A stretch of DNA of 64,000 nt from Cystobasidiopsis lactophilus (taxonomy: Eukaryota; Basidiomycota; Agaricostilbomycetes; Agaricostilbales; Chionosphaeraceae): positions 2,604,001 to 2,668,000 of the forward strand of contig BCIO01000001.1 in NCBI GenBank assembly GCA_001599975.1. Direction: 5' to 3'. This document shows positions 32,823-45,813 of this stretch, piece after piece. Position numbers and translations under genes: made by a program. Positions within the stretch are counted from its first letter, which is position 1, and the number at the start of each line of letters is the position of its first letter. Under the pieces are notes generated by a model. It was not told the origin of the DNA. It worked only from the letters and a program-made list of their open reading frames with translations, and did not search any database.

Positions 32823-35800
32823 TCATTGGGGAAGTTCTTGAAGCCCTTCGCGCTGCCGCAGTTCGTCAAGCTGCTCTGTTCCGCGGTCAGCCAGATCATC
32901 TCTCACGCCGCAATGGACTTGCATCTTGGCTGTCTAACACTGAGCTCAACACTGTCGCGGGCAGAGAAGATTGGAAGCATCGGAATGGGGCCCGTGTGTT
33001 AGGAGTGGCAAACATGTCACCGGTTGTGACTTGCGAAAGTCAGAGGCATGAGCACATCGCTATGCTGTTACAAGGGATTTGGCCTCCAGGGCTGCCCACA
33101 CACTTGCCGAGTCAGTCAGGCGAGAACATTGCGACCAAACTTTCTCGAAAGCTGGGTCGGCGTCGAGCCCAGTGATGTTGACGAAGCCAGAGTTCGTGTC
33201 CAAAGACCATATCAAAGGCGTGTCGTCTTGCTGTGCCCAATTGCGCCCTGTAAAGAGCAATGAGTCATGGTCATGAACTCAACGCGTCAGCCTTACACGT
33301 CTGGCCACTGGATCTCCCGAACAACAAGGTGCCATCAGAAGTGGTCAGCGACGAAACAGTGTAGGCGACATCTTCCTGCAAGATGTCACCAAAGACAGCA
33401 ACCTCTATGATGGGCAAGGTGCTAGCGTTGGGGATTGACCCGCCAAGAACAGAGGTGACAACGTTCCTAGCTGTCGGGACATCCAGCAAAGAGAGGTATC
33501 CGAGCACCACATGATCGAGGTTGTTCAACATGCCAAAAGTAGCGGGCGCCGGGGCGGCCGAATCCGTCTGATCGAAGAGGCCAAAGGCGCTGGAGAGCAT
33601 GCTGGTTCCGGAGTGCACAACTGCGCGGCCGGCTGCCGCCGAGGAGAGGACAACGCCTTGCTGGGGGTATCCTGGGGATGCGTTAAATGGCAGTTTCTGG
33701 TTGAAAACGTTCAAGATGCCGTAAACTGCGCCGCTATCAGCCTCTCGGTCAAGATTTGAGCGGAAAGTCGCCAACCTGGACGTCCATCGGGCGTCGTTTT
33801 GTCGATGCTGTCTAATGTGAAAGTCGTAGATTCGAGGGCGTCCAGCGCACTGGCTTGCGTTGGTGAGAGAGACAGGTTGCCGCTCGCAGGCGGCGGAAAG
33901 GAGGTAGATGCGGTGGCAGCTGAGGCCAGGTCCAGTACGGTGCCACTGCCATAGCTGCCTGAAGCATCAACTGTGTCCCCAGAAGGATGAGAGCCTTTCC
34001 GAGTTTGTAGGAGTACGCAACCAACCGGGCAGAACAACTTCGCTTGTCCCGACCTTTTTCAAGAATGAGGTCAGCTCGGTGCTGCTGAGCGACAGGGTGT
34101 TCGTGAAGTAGGCAAGCAAGGCTTTCTGCTGCTGAGAGCTAGATGCAGCGGCGAAAGCGGCCATGCGGTCCAGGGAGGACTGAATAGATGACGAAACGCG
34201 GCTTCGCTGATCAGGGTTAGGCTTAGAGACTGAGAGCCAATTGTTGCTGGCAGGCGTGACTTTTCTGTAGGCGAAGTCGAAGACAAAGCTGTGGGACGTG
34301 GTCTGGAGAGAGGGTTGGGGGCGTGAGGAAGCGTGGTCGGCGATGGCCAGAGAGGAGAGCGGCAGGGCGAGAGCAGCAGATTTGAGGGCCAGAGTCAAAT
34401 CTTGCGACAGGGCGGTGTCCCACAGCAGAGCGCTTGCAGCCCACGAAGTGAGTTTGGGGTAAGAATTAGGATTTAGATTAGGCAGGTCAATGAGTGTAAG
34501 TTGATTTGTGCAGCTGGATGCGAGGTCGTAGCTCTGGAGCGAAAGGAAAGTAGAGAAGGCTGCCAGGTCTGGCTGAGGGTAAAGCGTGCTGGAAAGGGCG
34601 GCGTCTACCAGTGATGAGGCGAGCGAGACGGCGCAACCTGAACAGCTGACGGCAGTTGAGCTGTGGGGCACAGTCAATCAGTCTCATCACTTCGGCAAAG
34701 GCTCGAGAAACGCACTTAAATTGGCACCATGAGCCACCAAATCCCGTATCACAGCTCTTGCATTGGCAAACGCCGTCCACGATATAACCTAAGCCGCCGT
34801 TGAGGCATTCCCGGGAGCATTTAGCGCCCTCTTTGGTTGCCAACGCCTTAGCCAGTCCAACCCCGAGACCAACGCCGAGGAGAACCAGGGCAACCACCAG
34901 ACCCAGGATCCAACGCAGCCTTTTTGACAAGCATGGGCGCTTCGTTGGCTTGACTGAGCGGGCTGAAAACCTCGAAGGTGGTGCATCAAACAACTCGTGT
35001 CTGATTTCGCTGGCTTCTTTTGCGAAAGAAACCACACTCATTCGGGGAGCGATGGGAGTCGGAGGAAAAGGAAGGCTGAATTCTGTTGCGAATGGTTCAG
35101 GCGAGTTCTGCGGCGCGCGGTTGTGCCGTCTCCGAGTTATGCTCTCTTGATTTGAAGGTAAAGGGTGATATCTCGAAGCGGCACGGCTCTCCATGACGGT
35201 GGGCTCCGCTGGCGTTTCCGCATTGTTGTCGTCGTCTGCCCCCACAGTTGACGCTCGAGAGATGACGCTGACCAGCGTCTTGTTGGTCCGACGGCTGCGA
35301 GCGCTGGACGATCTGCGCTTGAATAGAGACGCCAAAGAGATGGAGCTGGACCTCTTCCCGGACTCAAGCATGGCTGCAACCTTTTGACTGCGATAGATCA
35401 GGTCGTCCAGGCTCATCTCTTGCTCTTGCTTGATCCACCGCCGCCGATTACGCCGCGAGCTCGACATGCTAGGACTGGACCCCAGAGTTCTTCCGGAGGC
35501 GTTGGCCGACTTGGATGTGCCAGGCGTGCCCGGTAGAGGTGGCATGTCCTCGTCTCTAAATCGAGATTTGCGCGAAGATTTTGACGACCTCTTGGAGTTT
35601 GGTGTTGATCCAAAGGAGCGGGAGAGACGAGAGGCGATGGTGGATTTGGAGCTGCGGCGGGACGAAGAGGCACGAGAGAGCAGGCCAAGTTCGGGGTGCT
35701 CCAAATCGATCGAGGCGACATCGGCTGACTTTCGAGAAGCGGCATAAGCTGTGCTCGCTGGACTCTGTGGGATAACAGGAAGGCCCATCGCCGGTCTTTT

Positions 35801-36980
35801 GTTGAAAATACGCTGCCTGGAGTCGGACGCCACCGGTTCTGGCACTGCTGGGGCAAAGACCAAAGCCTCGTCCCCTTCTTGAGCTAGTGGGAGAACCAAC
35901 GCCTCCTCTTCTCTGCGAAGCGGCGATCGAGCTGGGCCAGACGCCGGGGATATGGTTCTGAGCAAGGAGGACGGAATGAGCGTGGACTGATCCAACATCC
36001 GCAAGCGGTTCAGTCCGGGCGGTGGTGGCTGCAGCTTTAGAGGAGCGGGTTCGAGGCTCTCAACCCGGAGTGGGTGAGCGTCAACGGCCTCGAGTGTGTG
36101 CATGCTGTCCGGTCGGGAACCGCCATTGAAGCCGCCGATACCCTCTTGCTCCAATGTGTCTAGCGCAAGCGACAAGCTGACTCGGTTGGGCCACGCTGCA
36201 AAAGATCCGGATCGCTGCAGATCAGAAGGGCGGTTCAGTGCTTGCGTAGAAATTGTAGATCGAATTTCTGCAGCTCACCGATGAAGCAGTACTTGAGCCG
36301 TCTTCCCTGGTAAGCCCGGCTGAATTTGGCCATTGGGCTTCCTGGTCATCTAATGAGTCGGCGAGTGGTGGAAGAGAGGGCGGTAGAGGACCGATGGCCG
36401 GGCTGGACTTTCGCGAGGTTGAGTAAGGTGTCGTCGGCGGCGTCAAGAGTGCGGGTGAATTGGGCGGAGGGTCTAGCCATGGTAAACTTGAGTACTGTGC
36501 TGTAGTAGGCGTTGATACAGGCGTGAGAAAGCTGGATTTAGTGGCTCTTGCCGGAGGAGCCGGGAAGGAAGAAACGATGGGCGAGCGCTTGCGTCCTTGG
36601 CAGATGGCTGGAGGTAGCTCAAGAGCGAGGGATCGACTAAAGATGTGGAAGACTGGTTCCAGCTTCCTTCAGTCGAGTTGCCCCAGGTCGTGAGCGTGTC
36701 GTCGGCTCGAGGCAGGTCATCTGCGCCTCCTAATCGCTCAGGCCCGCTTCGGTCTTGGGCCAAACATCATGAAAAACGCACATCCGTCTGACGAGAACGA
36801 TGCCTGCCCTGGACTGTCCATAGCATCACTACTGAATGCAGACCCATGCCGCGTCCGGGATGATTGTCGACCGACAACACTCGATCCCGCCGGCGAGTTT
36901 GGCCTCCACGATGATCCAGGCGCGTCTTCCTCGTCTTCGTCTTCGTCGACACCAGGATAGTAGCGGGCGGGACGAATCAT
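32823..36980 (-). CDS. Large type II membrane protein with EGF-like motif, family not recognised
   Basis: The start at 36980 gives MIRPARYYPGVDEDEDEEDA. The cytoplasmic half is several hundred residues of Ser/Pro/Arg-rich disordered sequence with many basic-Ser sites (SSRRSSKSTIASRLSRS). One transmembrane segment follows, LGLVVALVLLGVGLGVGL (about 34850-34915), with Lys/Arg before it. A cysteine-rich EGF-like stretch comes directly after it: CSRECLNGGLGYI, CQCKSCDTGFGGSWC (about 34730-34830). The ectodomain (about 33000-34670) is a Ser/Thr/Leu-rich helical domain (FSTFLSLQSYDLASSC, FVFDFAYRKVTPASNNW, LLFGRSSGQTC). The topology is N-in/C-out. The last exons end QELPQ at 32823-32825; an alternative frame would end at 32792. 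Likely a cell-surface protein; the function is unknown. Confidence 0.7.
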
Positions 36981-37603
36981 CTCATCGACTCCCTTCTAGC
37001 GTGCAGCGCAAAATGGACGCCTAGAGACAGGCACGAATCCGAGCGCCCCGACGCCCGAAGCAGCGTGAAGCCTGGCTGATGTCTTCCCGGAGAGGGGCCT
37101 CGAGGCCAAACCTGGGCCGTAGGAGTTCGATAGTGTTGGCGGGTAGAGGACAACAAAGGCAACAGGAGAGAAAGGAAAAGGCGAAACACGAGCACGGCCC
37201 GCCCAATTGAATGGATGAATGGATTTCAGCCAAAGCGCAGTCAGTACTGGCGCCGACGCTTTGGCGCACACGCAAAGTCTCGAGCGGTGAGCAGACAGGG
37301 ACTTCGAAAGTAGGAAAGACAACGCGAGGGCTTTTCAAGGTTCAGCACGTCTTTCTGTCAAGAGCACGACAAGGGCGGAGGGTCAGCGCACAGATCTGCT
37401 TCCGATGTGGCGATGTGGCGTTGAAGCAAAGCATGGCTAGGGAACTAAAAGCAGTGATTCAAATCGATGTTTGTGGCTAAGAAAACGCGAAGCGCGCCAT
37501 GGAGGGCAGATGCTCAAAAAGTCGCCACACCTATTGCATGTGATGAAAGGACAAACGGCGCAATCATATGGGTGATGTTACAATCGCAAAGCTTCGTACA
37601 AGA
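36981..37603. other. Intergenic region between the membrane protein and IPI1
   Basis: About 620 bases containing the promoter of the membrane-protein gene and the 3' end of IPI1, both on the minus strand. No tRNA, TATA box, repeat or coding region with family resemblance was seen. Confidence 0.45.
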
Positions 37604-39995
37604 CTATGTTCTCCTGCTCTCGCGAAGATTGGGCCTTTGCGACATTTCGACGTAGGCCCAGAAGCCCTCGGCGAGCTGCTGGGTTGAAAGCGGAACCTTG
37701 AACTTGGGCGCGAGGGAGTTGTTGGGGGCCAAAATCTTCTCCAGCCGTTTGACGGCTTCGGGCGAGAAGCCGGTGGCGACCAGCGGCGTACAGTCTTGCA
37801 AGAGCTGCAACAGGGCCCTGAAGAGCGGTTTGGCAAGGTCTTCGTTCTTGCAGTATAAGACGTTGTAAAGAAGGCGGGGAGTGTGAATGAACACCTGGTC
37901 GCTGAAGATCTTTTGCTCGGCCACAGTCCAAGGCGGGAGGCCGGCCGCTTGGAAGAACTTGTATTCGATCTGCGAGCATCGTTTGATGTCAGGGCCCCAG
38001 TCAGAGGTTTTGAAGAGGTGAACAGGTCTCACCATCCATGCGCTGGCAAGGAAATGGAAAGCAACGGCTTGCAGCTCCTCGAACTCCTCTGACGCGACAA
38101 AGTGCGTGCAAACGGCTCGCACCGCTTCTTCCCTCAGCGTCAAGTCGGCGGTCTTGGTCATCGAGGCCCAAAGAACGGGCTTCAGTGAGGAGAAAACCTT
38201 GACACGGGCTGCGATTTTCACCTGGCAAACCGACATCAGCCAAACGAAAGCAACAGATCGTGGGGTGACGTACTGGATCCTTTGGTGGTGGTGGCTCGGT
38301 GAGCAAAGTGACAGCAGACCGAGTGGCTTGCTTCAGGACGGCCAAGTCTGAGGCGGTTGGCTGGGCGCGGAACAGGACGAGCAGCGCCACGAGCTCGCAA
38401 TGCATCAAGCTGACATCCGCTCTGATCGCGTCCGCCATCTTTTGGCGTTCATAATGAGTATTCGAACGAGGAGCAAGCTTCGACCACATACTCTGAGAGA
38501 AGTGTCGCCCGCCTCGACCTCGAATGGGAAGTATGACGCCGAGGCCTTGAGGAACTTGGCGAGCGCCGAGAGCACCGCGTCGTCCGCCCTCGAAGTGGCA
38601 TTCTTGGAGATGATCAAAGCAGCGCGGAACAGGTCTCGGGCCAGCTGCATGACGTGCTTGATCAGAGCCAAGTTGGCGTCGACCTGCGTGCCGTCCACGA
38701 AGGCGGCCGAGCCGGCGTCTATGAGCGTCGAGCGCAGCAGAGGTTCTATTTCGGTGGCCAGAGCGGACGGAGGCCAGATGTTGGAAGAGGAAGCAAAGGG
38801 GTGGGCCTGCGCCACCGACGCCAGCGAGCCTTCCGGCCAGTGCTCGGCGAAGAAGGACGTCGCCAGGCCGTTGGCGGTCATTTTGCTGGCGTTCACGTCA
38901 ATTGAGTAGACGCCCTCGTTGCCGCCCATCCTGGTGGTCAAGTCTGCGACGAAGCGCCGAAAAGCCGCCGGGTTCTGGATGGTCGAAGCGTAGAACCACG
39001 AATCCTCGTCGATGTCCAGCTTTTCAAAGGCTCCCCGAGTGAAGTTCGACAGCGACTTGAGAACCTTGCCCTTGTCCTGCAAAGATGGGAGATTCAGAAC
39101 GAGAGCCTGGCCAATTGAAAATGGAGAGGGGGCGAACAGCTAGGGACAACGAAGGCAGAGAGCCGGCCAAAGCTGCGCCCTGGGTCGAAGATTTGATGTG
39201 GAGAAGGGCGAGGTGGCAGTCGAGAAACTTCAAGCCGTACGAGTCGGCGCCGCTGGAGGAGGATTCGGCCGGCCATCCCAAAGTGACGAGCTGGGGCAGG
39301 TGCTGGAGCCAAAGCGCGACCAGGTTGAGCGCATCGGTCCGTATTTGCTGGTGGATGCTGGACAAAGCGTTCAAGGTGTAGTGCAGCAAGAGGTCGGCGG
39401 AGGGCAAGAGGGCGGCCTCAGAGATCAAGTCGAGGTACTCGGCCAGGAATTGCCACAGCGCCTTCCGAATGCTCCCCGAGTCGTCCGTGATGAGCTTGAT
39501 GCACGCCGAGAGCACTCGAGAGGCGTTGGGGTTCCGCATCTCCTCATGGGCGTTCATGAGCTCCTTCAGCCCGAGCAACGCGTCTGGTGGTCGAGACTTC
39601 AGCGCTTGTTCCGCCCTCTCGATGGCCCAGACTTGCCCTTCCTGTTATCTCCGTTCGAGTGGTTCAAGAGGTGGAGGAGGTCGCTGAGGGTGTGGCCTCT
39701 GCGAGTGACATGTTGACCTTTCTTGTCGACGGAGATGGACTGGGTGGACAAGACGATGGCTGGTCCAGTTCGCCATCAGAACTCAATCTTTCATCCGCTA
39801 TCGTCAATCCAAACCCACCTTTCGAAGCATAGTCGGTCTTGGTCGTGCTCTGGGGCACCAGCTTCTTGCCGACCTTGAGCTTTGCTTTCTGCGCCAACCT
39901 GGGTTAACGACACCCGCAATTTTGTACTGGCAATCGCTAGAGCTGACCACAAAGTCTGCCTTCTTGACCGCCTTCTTCTTCGTCGACGACCCCAT
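37604..39995 (-). CDS. IPI1: Rix1-complex subunit Ipi1 (pre-60S ribosome maturation)
   Basis: Armadillo-like subunit of the Rix1-Ipi3-Ipi1 complex (TEX10 in animals) needed for ITS2 processing and 60S remodelling in the nucleus. The start at 39995 gives MGSSTKKKAVKKADF, joined to KAKLKVGKKLVPQ and then AIVLSTQSISVDKKGQ. Next come RRGHTLSDLLHLLNHSNG and DALLGLKELMNAHEEM, the defining Ipi1 N-terminus. Helical repeats continue (ACIKLITDDSGSIRKALWQ, LHYTLNALSSIHQQIRTDA, LNLVALWLQHLPQLV) to FWAYVEMSQRPNLRES, stop at 37604. The intron between NRK and DALL uses a GC donor (39584-39636). The start codon was chosen because the next upstream in-frame codon is TTG. Shares a 154-bp divergent promoter with polyubiquitin. 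Confidence 0.9.
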
Positions 39996-40050
39996 GTTGG
40001 TCTTGCCCAAGGGGGCGAGGCACTTGCAAAATTTGCCACCCAGCAGGATT

Positions 40051-40058
40051 TTCTCGAA
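40051..40058 (+). promoter_or_regulatory. Possible heat-shock element of polyubiquitin
   Basis: TTCTCGAA is a TTCnnGAA pair, followed one base too early by another TTC, 27 bp before the TATA box. Polyubiquitin genes are heat-inducible in fungi, so an imperfect HSE is plausible, but a short match can be chance. Confidence 0.3.
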
Positions 40059-40084
40059 GTTCCGGTTCGGCCCGATCGCCCTGC

Positions 40085-40092
40085 TATAAAAG
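40085..40092 (+). promoter_or_regulatory. TATA box of polyubiquitin
   Basis: TATAAAAG, 57 bp upstream of the ATG at 40150, followed by a CT-rich leader with CCACACCAACCACTC. This is the clearest core promoter in the window, as expected for a highly expressed stress gene. Confidence 0.65.
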
Positions 40093-40149
40093 GGGTCGAG
40101 TTTTCTTGCTCCCCTCCCACCACACCAACCACTCTAGGACTCAGACATC

Positions 40150-41737
<1,588 letters not shown>

Positions 41738-42099
41738 TGATGACCTTTGCTCTCGCATTGAGACCAGATGAGAGATTTGGAGGAAACTTAGAGCAAACGA
41801 TCTGCCCCCATCTCTCCCAGCATGAGATCCCTGATAATTGTAGACCTGCAAAGCCGTCTTGCCGCGTCCCAGCAAGTGGCGCAAGCGAAGAAGCTTTATG
41901 GCGGTTTCAAAGGTTGCTTCCAGCGGCCATCCTCGTCTCCCGGTGTGCGTTTGTCGAACACCCCAGCTAGCAGCGACCCATTTGACCTCTGTTTGGCGCC
42001 GGATTCAGTGGGATCCAGCACGAAAACTTCGCCGCCCTGCCCCTTAGGCTGCCGCTCATCTGCTAGTGTGCACTCCCCGGAATCGGATGCTCTGACCGA

Positions 42100-45000
42100 A
42101 TGCCGCTTTTCAGTCGCAGCAGCACCGAGCTGCAGCTGCTCGACTTTTCTGCCTTGAGGCGGGTCACGGTCGTCCTGTCAGGGCTGGAGGTCGGCCAAGA
42201 GGAGGGAGAATGGACGCCAAACCTGATGGCTGGTCATGACGACCGTGCCCTTCAGGTCCAAGGAGAAGACCCTCCAATATCGATACTGCCTAAAGACATC
42301 GATCTGCTGGTGAAGAATCGCTTTATCCGCCTCACTTTCAAAAGAACGCTCGATGGTTTCATGCAAGCGGACGTCTGGCTGGTTCCGTCCGATTTACCGT
42401 CTTTGCAAAGCCGGCTTATCAGCAAATCGACTGTCCGCCAAATGGGTCTCCAATCTGTGGCTATTGTGGCGGCGTGGGAGAGATTCTTCCCGGCACTTCG
42501 TGGTCAAGATGGCCGGCGCCTGGTCGACGCTTTGCTGGTAAGTTATGACCTTCGAATGAGTCGTGCAGCGCACGCATCTGAGTCCCAAGTCACTCAGAGC
42601 AACAAAGGCTTGAAAGACGCTTGGAGCGAAGTGCCAGCTCCCTCGGTCCCAGCCTTGGCCGCTCCGCCCGAATGGCTGGCAGAAGTTCTGGACCACATCG
42701 ACGCCAATAGCAAGCCACCAGGGTTTTCCACCGGCCTATTTCCGTATCAGCAATCGACAGTGAAAGCGCTTTTAGCGCGCGAGAACGTGGCCCACTATCA
42801 AAGCGACGTTTCATTCGTTCAGCACACCGATGCGGACGGCCGATTATTCTGGATGAACGCGTTGTACGACGTGGTTCAAGAAGCTGCTCATTATGAACTT
42901 CCTAGAGGTGGATTGGTCGCCGACTCGCCGGGCACGGGCAAGGCCAGTTTTAAAACCTTTTATGATTGAACCGTACTCAATCAATGGACCCCACAGACTG
43001 CCACCATCTTGGCCTTGATCTGCAGTTCTAAAAATCGCCTTGTCGCCCCTGTCGAAAGCACTTTGGGCAGGCCCATCCCATTCGCGACGAGCCCGCACCA
43101 CAAAGTCGGAAGGGTTACGACTCTTCGGAGTGCCTGCTCGCGCAAACTGCGGGAGTCGCTGACCTTGACGCCGACTCAATGCGAGATGCTGAGCGACCTA
43201 GATATCGCCAAAGAGCTTGCCGACACCACGGTTTCCTATCTCCACTACGACGCGGCCACCTACAATCAAGAGCTTATCCGAAGGAGGTCGGCTCGTGCCG
43301 CACTCTTTGCCGCGACAGAGTCATCCATATGTCGCCTCAGCAAGACCACGCTCGCAATTTTACCCCGGCTTTTGATAGGGCAATGGGTCGCAGAGATTCA
43401 GAAGCACTGCCAGAAGGCTTTCTCTGACGACGAGCTCAAAAAAGAGCTGGGCGTGCTGTACGGCAAGCCTGCTGGAACTCTTAAAGCGGAGGGCCTTTTC
43501 CGCTATCTCGTCATCGATTCCGCCAAAGACTCGCTGCCCGGCCCAGACGCTTTGGCTCTTTACGATCTGGTATTGCTGTCGACTCCAGCTTTGGGCCGCG
43601 GTGCGTTCAGCTGGAACATTCTCAGCTCGACCTAAAAAGAATTGTTGCCGCAGAGGACATGGCGACTTCCGCACTTCTTAACATCCACTTTCAAAGGGTC
43701 GTCGTCGACGAAGGCCATTATCTGTCTGGCGACAGCAAGCCGGTCAAGCTTCTCCAAAGCATCAAAACCAACTCCGTTCGTAAAGCATCTGCTCGTCAAC
43801 TCAGACTAACAGAGATCCGGTAGAGATGGATCCTCTCTGCGACACCCACTCGGAATCTCAACCAATTCTCAGCTAGCTCCGCGCACACCGAACTGAGTGA
43901 TAATGATCGCACATCGGATCAGCAAGATTTAAACAAGATCGGCAAGCTGTTGGCCCACGGCTTGTCGATGGAGCCCTTCCGCTCCGATTTTGCCCAGTTT
44001 ACGAAGCTGCTGTCCACGCCATTCCTCAGATTTGGGTATGGCTACACCCGAATCCAGACGGTGGTCAGCTTGATGACCTTCAAGACGCCCGTGTCTGTGG
44101 TCAACGCCCAAATCAATTTGCCCACCTTGACCAGAGAGATCGCAGTCGTCGAATGGTCTCGCTACGACAAGATCGGCTACAACGTTCTTCTCTGTCTATT
44201 TCTCCTCAACTCCACTCTAACCGAGAGAGAGGGGGAGGATTATTTGTTCTCGACCAGCACGAAAAATGGTCGCAACCGGACCTCGCGTGACGAGCTGCTG
44301 GCGAATCTGCGAGAGGCACACTGTCTCGTGGCGACCCCCGACCTCTTCAACCAAGCCGCCAATGCTCGGAACAACGCGGAGGAAAAGCTTTCCGAGGGCG
44401 GCCTGGCAGCAGCAGACGAGCACAACCTGCGCCTCATCTTGCACTACCTCGACGACGCATTAAAAGATGCCACATTCGCTCGCATCTGCGCGGCTCAGGA
44501 TATGTATCTCAACGTGTCCGACGCCCCATCCGTGGCCATGGCGCCTTTCGCTCTCGAAGGTAGTTGTGACCTCTTGACGGCGCCGGTTACGTCCTGCCTG
44601 CTCGCCCCTCATCGGTTGACCGACCTTCGGTCCTCCTTTACCGACCTGCTCTCCCTCTCGGACTCCCCCGATTGGACTGGCTGGGACGAATTTCTCGCCA
44701 GCCTCGCTGCAAAAGGTATGAACACGCCTTTCGAATCTGCGCTCGTGTATTGACCACCTATTTGCGGCAGGTGCCACCTCGTTGGCGCTTCGAAACATAG
44801 AAGTGGAGGGCGCGAGCAAAAAGAAGACTTCACTCAAAATCTCATTCCATTACACCATTCATGACAACCCACCAAAGGGCGACCTCCGCTCAGTTCCTGC
44901 GGATTGGGGCCTCGACGAGTCAAAAGTAATATCCACCATCTCCGGCAAAGTCAACGCTATCGTCCAGTCTATTCTGGCCAGCCAGCCGGATGATCGCTTT

Positions 45001-45813
45001 CTGATCTTCGACGACTCGCCGGTTTCACTTTATTCGATCGCCAGTATCCTTCAGGCGCTCAAAGTATCGGTCCTATTCTGCCACCCCGCCCCCGATCGTT
45101 CAAAAATCCATCGGTTTCAAGAGGAAGGAGCGTTCAAAGCTTGTCTTCTGACCCCGAAGCACGGTGCAAGAGGGCTCCATCTGACGCGGGCTAATCGAAT
45201 TATTTTTGCATCTCCTCTGGTGCGTAGCCCTCATAGTCCATACCTTTGATCACGAAGCAGCTGACAGGCTGCTTTGCAGTGGCGGCCTGACGAAGAAGCA
45301 CAAGCTCTGCTCCGGTCCCACCGGATAGGCCAAACCAGGTGAGTCCTTTGCCACTTTCACTTCCCATCAGAGTTTATTGGTGGAACCCGCAGAGCTGTCC
45401 ATGTCACCATCTTGGTCATGCGAGACTCGTTTGAGGAGGCTCTACTCCGTCGACGCGACGACCTGGTCAATTCGCGGCAAGAGCTGAGCTCGTTCCATTC
45501 GATGGGCGACGACATGGATCTTCAAGCTCGCCTCAACGCTGCAACCTTTGTCACAACTGACAACGCGGAATCGTCGCCACTTTCTTGGAACCCGAGTCCA
45601 GCTCTTTTCCCAGACATCCCGCTCGCGCCTGTGACCAATCTCCTTCGCCAGCCGACCATAAATACAATGTTCCAGACCGTCAAATCTGCCACCTCTCTCA
45701 AAAGCATTGCATCTTCAGAAAGTAAGAGCTCGAAGCGGCCTGCGGAGTTTGCCGAGGTCGACGGCTTGCCCAGTGGCGATCAGCGACCCCAAAAGCGTGT
45801 CCGTTTTGCATGA
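42100..45813 (+). CDS. SNF2-type helicase/ATPase
   Basis: Nuclear DNA-dependent ATPase of the SNF2 group. Motif I reads RGGLVADSPGTGK and, after an intron, TATILALI (about 42905-43020). Then come TLAILPRLLIGQWVAEIQKH (motif Ia, about 43350) and VVVDEGHYLS (DEGH box, about 43700). RWILSATPTRNLNQF (motif III, about 43824) follows an intron. The C-terminal lobe has FLIFDDSPVSLYSIASILQ, GLHLTRANRIIFASPL (motif V) and SHRIGQTR (motif VI, about 45320). The tail is basic and ends RPQKRVRFA. Compared with classical members motif I has Ser-Pro where Glu-Met/Pro is usual. The start is uncertain: the frame is open from 42100, but 42100-42114 may be intron end (CTTTTCAG), with an earlier exon from 41822 (MRSLIIVDLQSRLAAS). 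An unusual 43-nt intron or a frame slip must be assumed at about 43570-43613. Confidence 0.8.

Noticed and set aside
32780-33175. 131-codon plus-strand frame with helical N-terminus
   Set aside because: Overlaps the 3' exons of the membrane-protein gene on the other strand, whose exon joins make sense; the plus-strand frame has no leader or family match.
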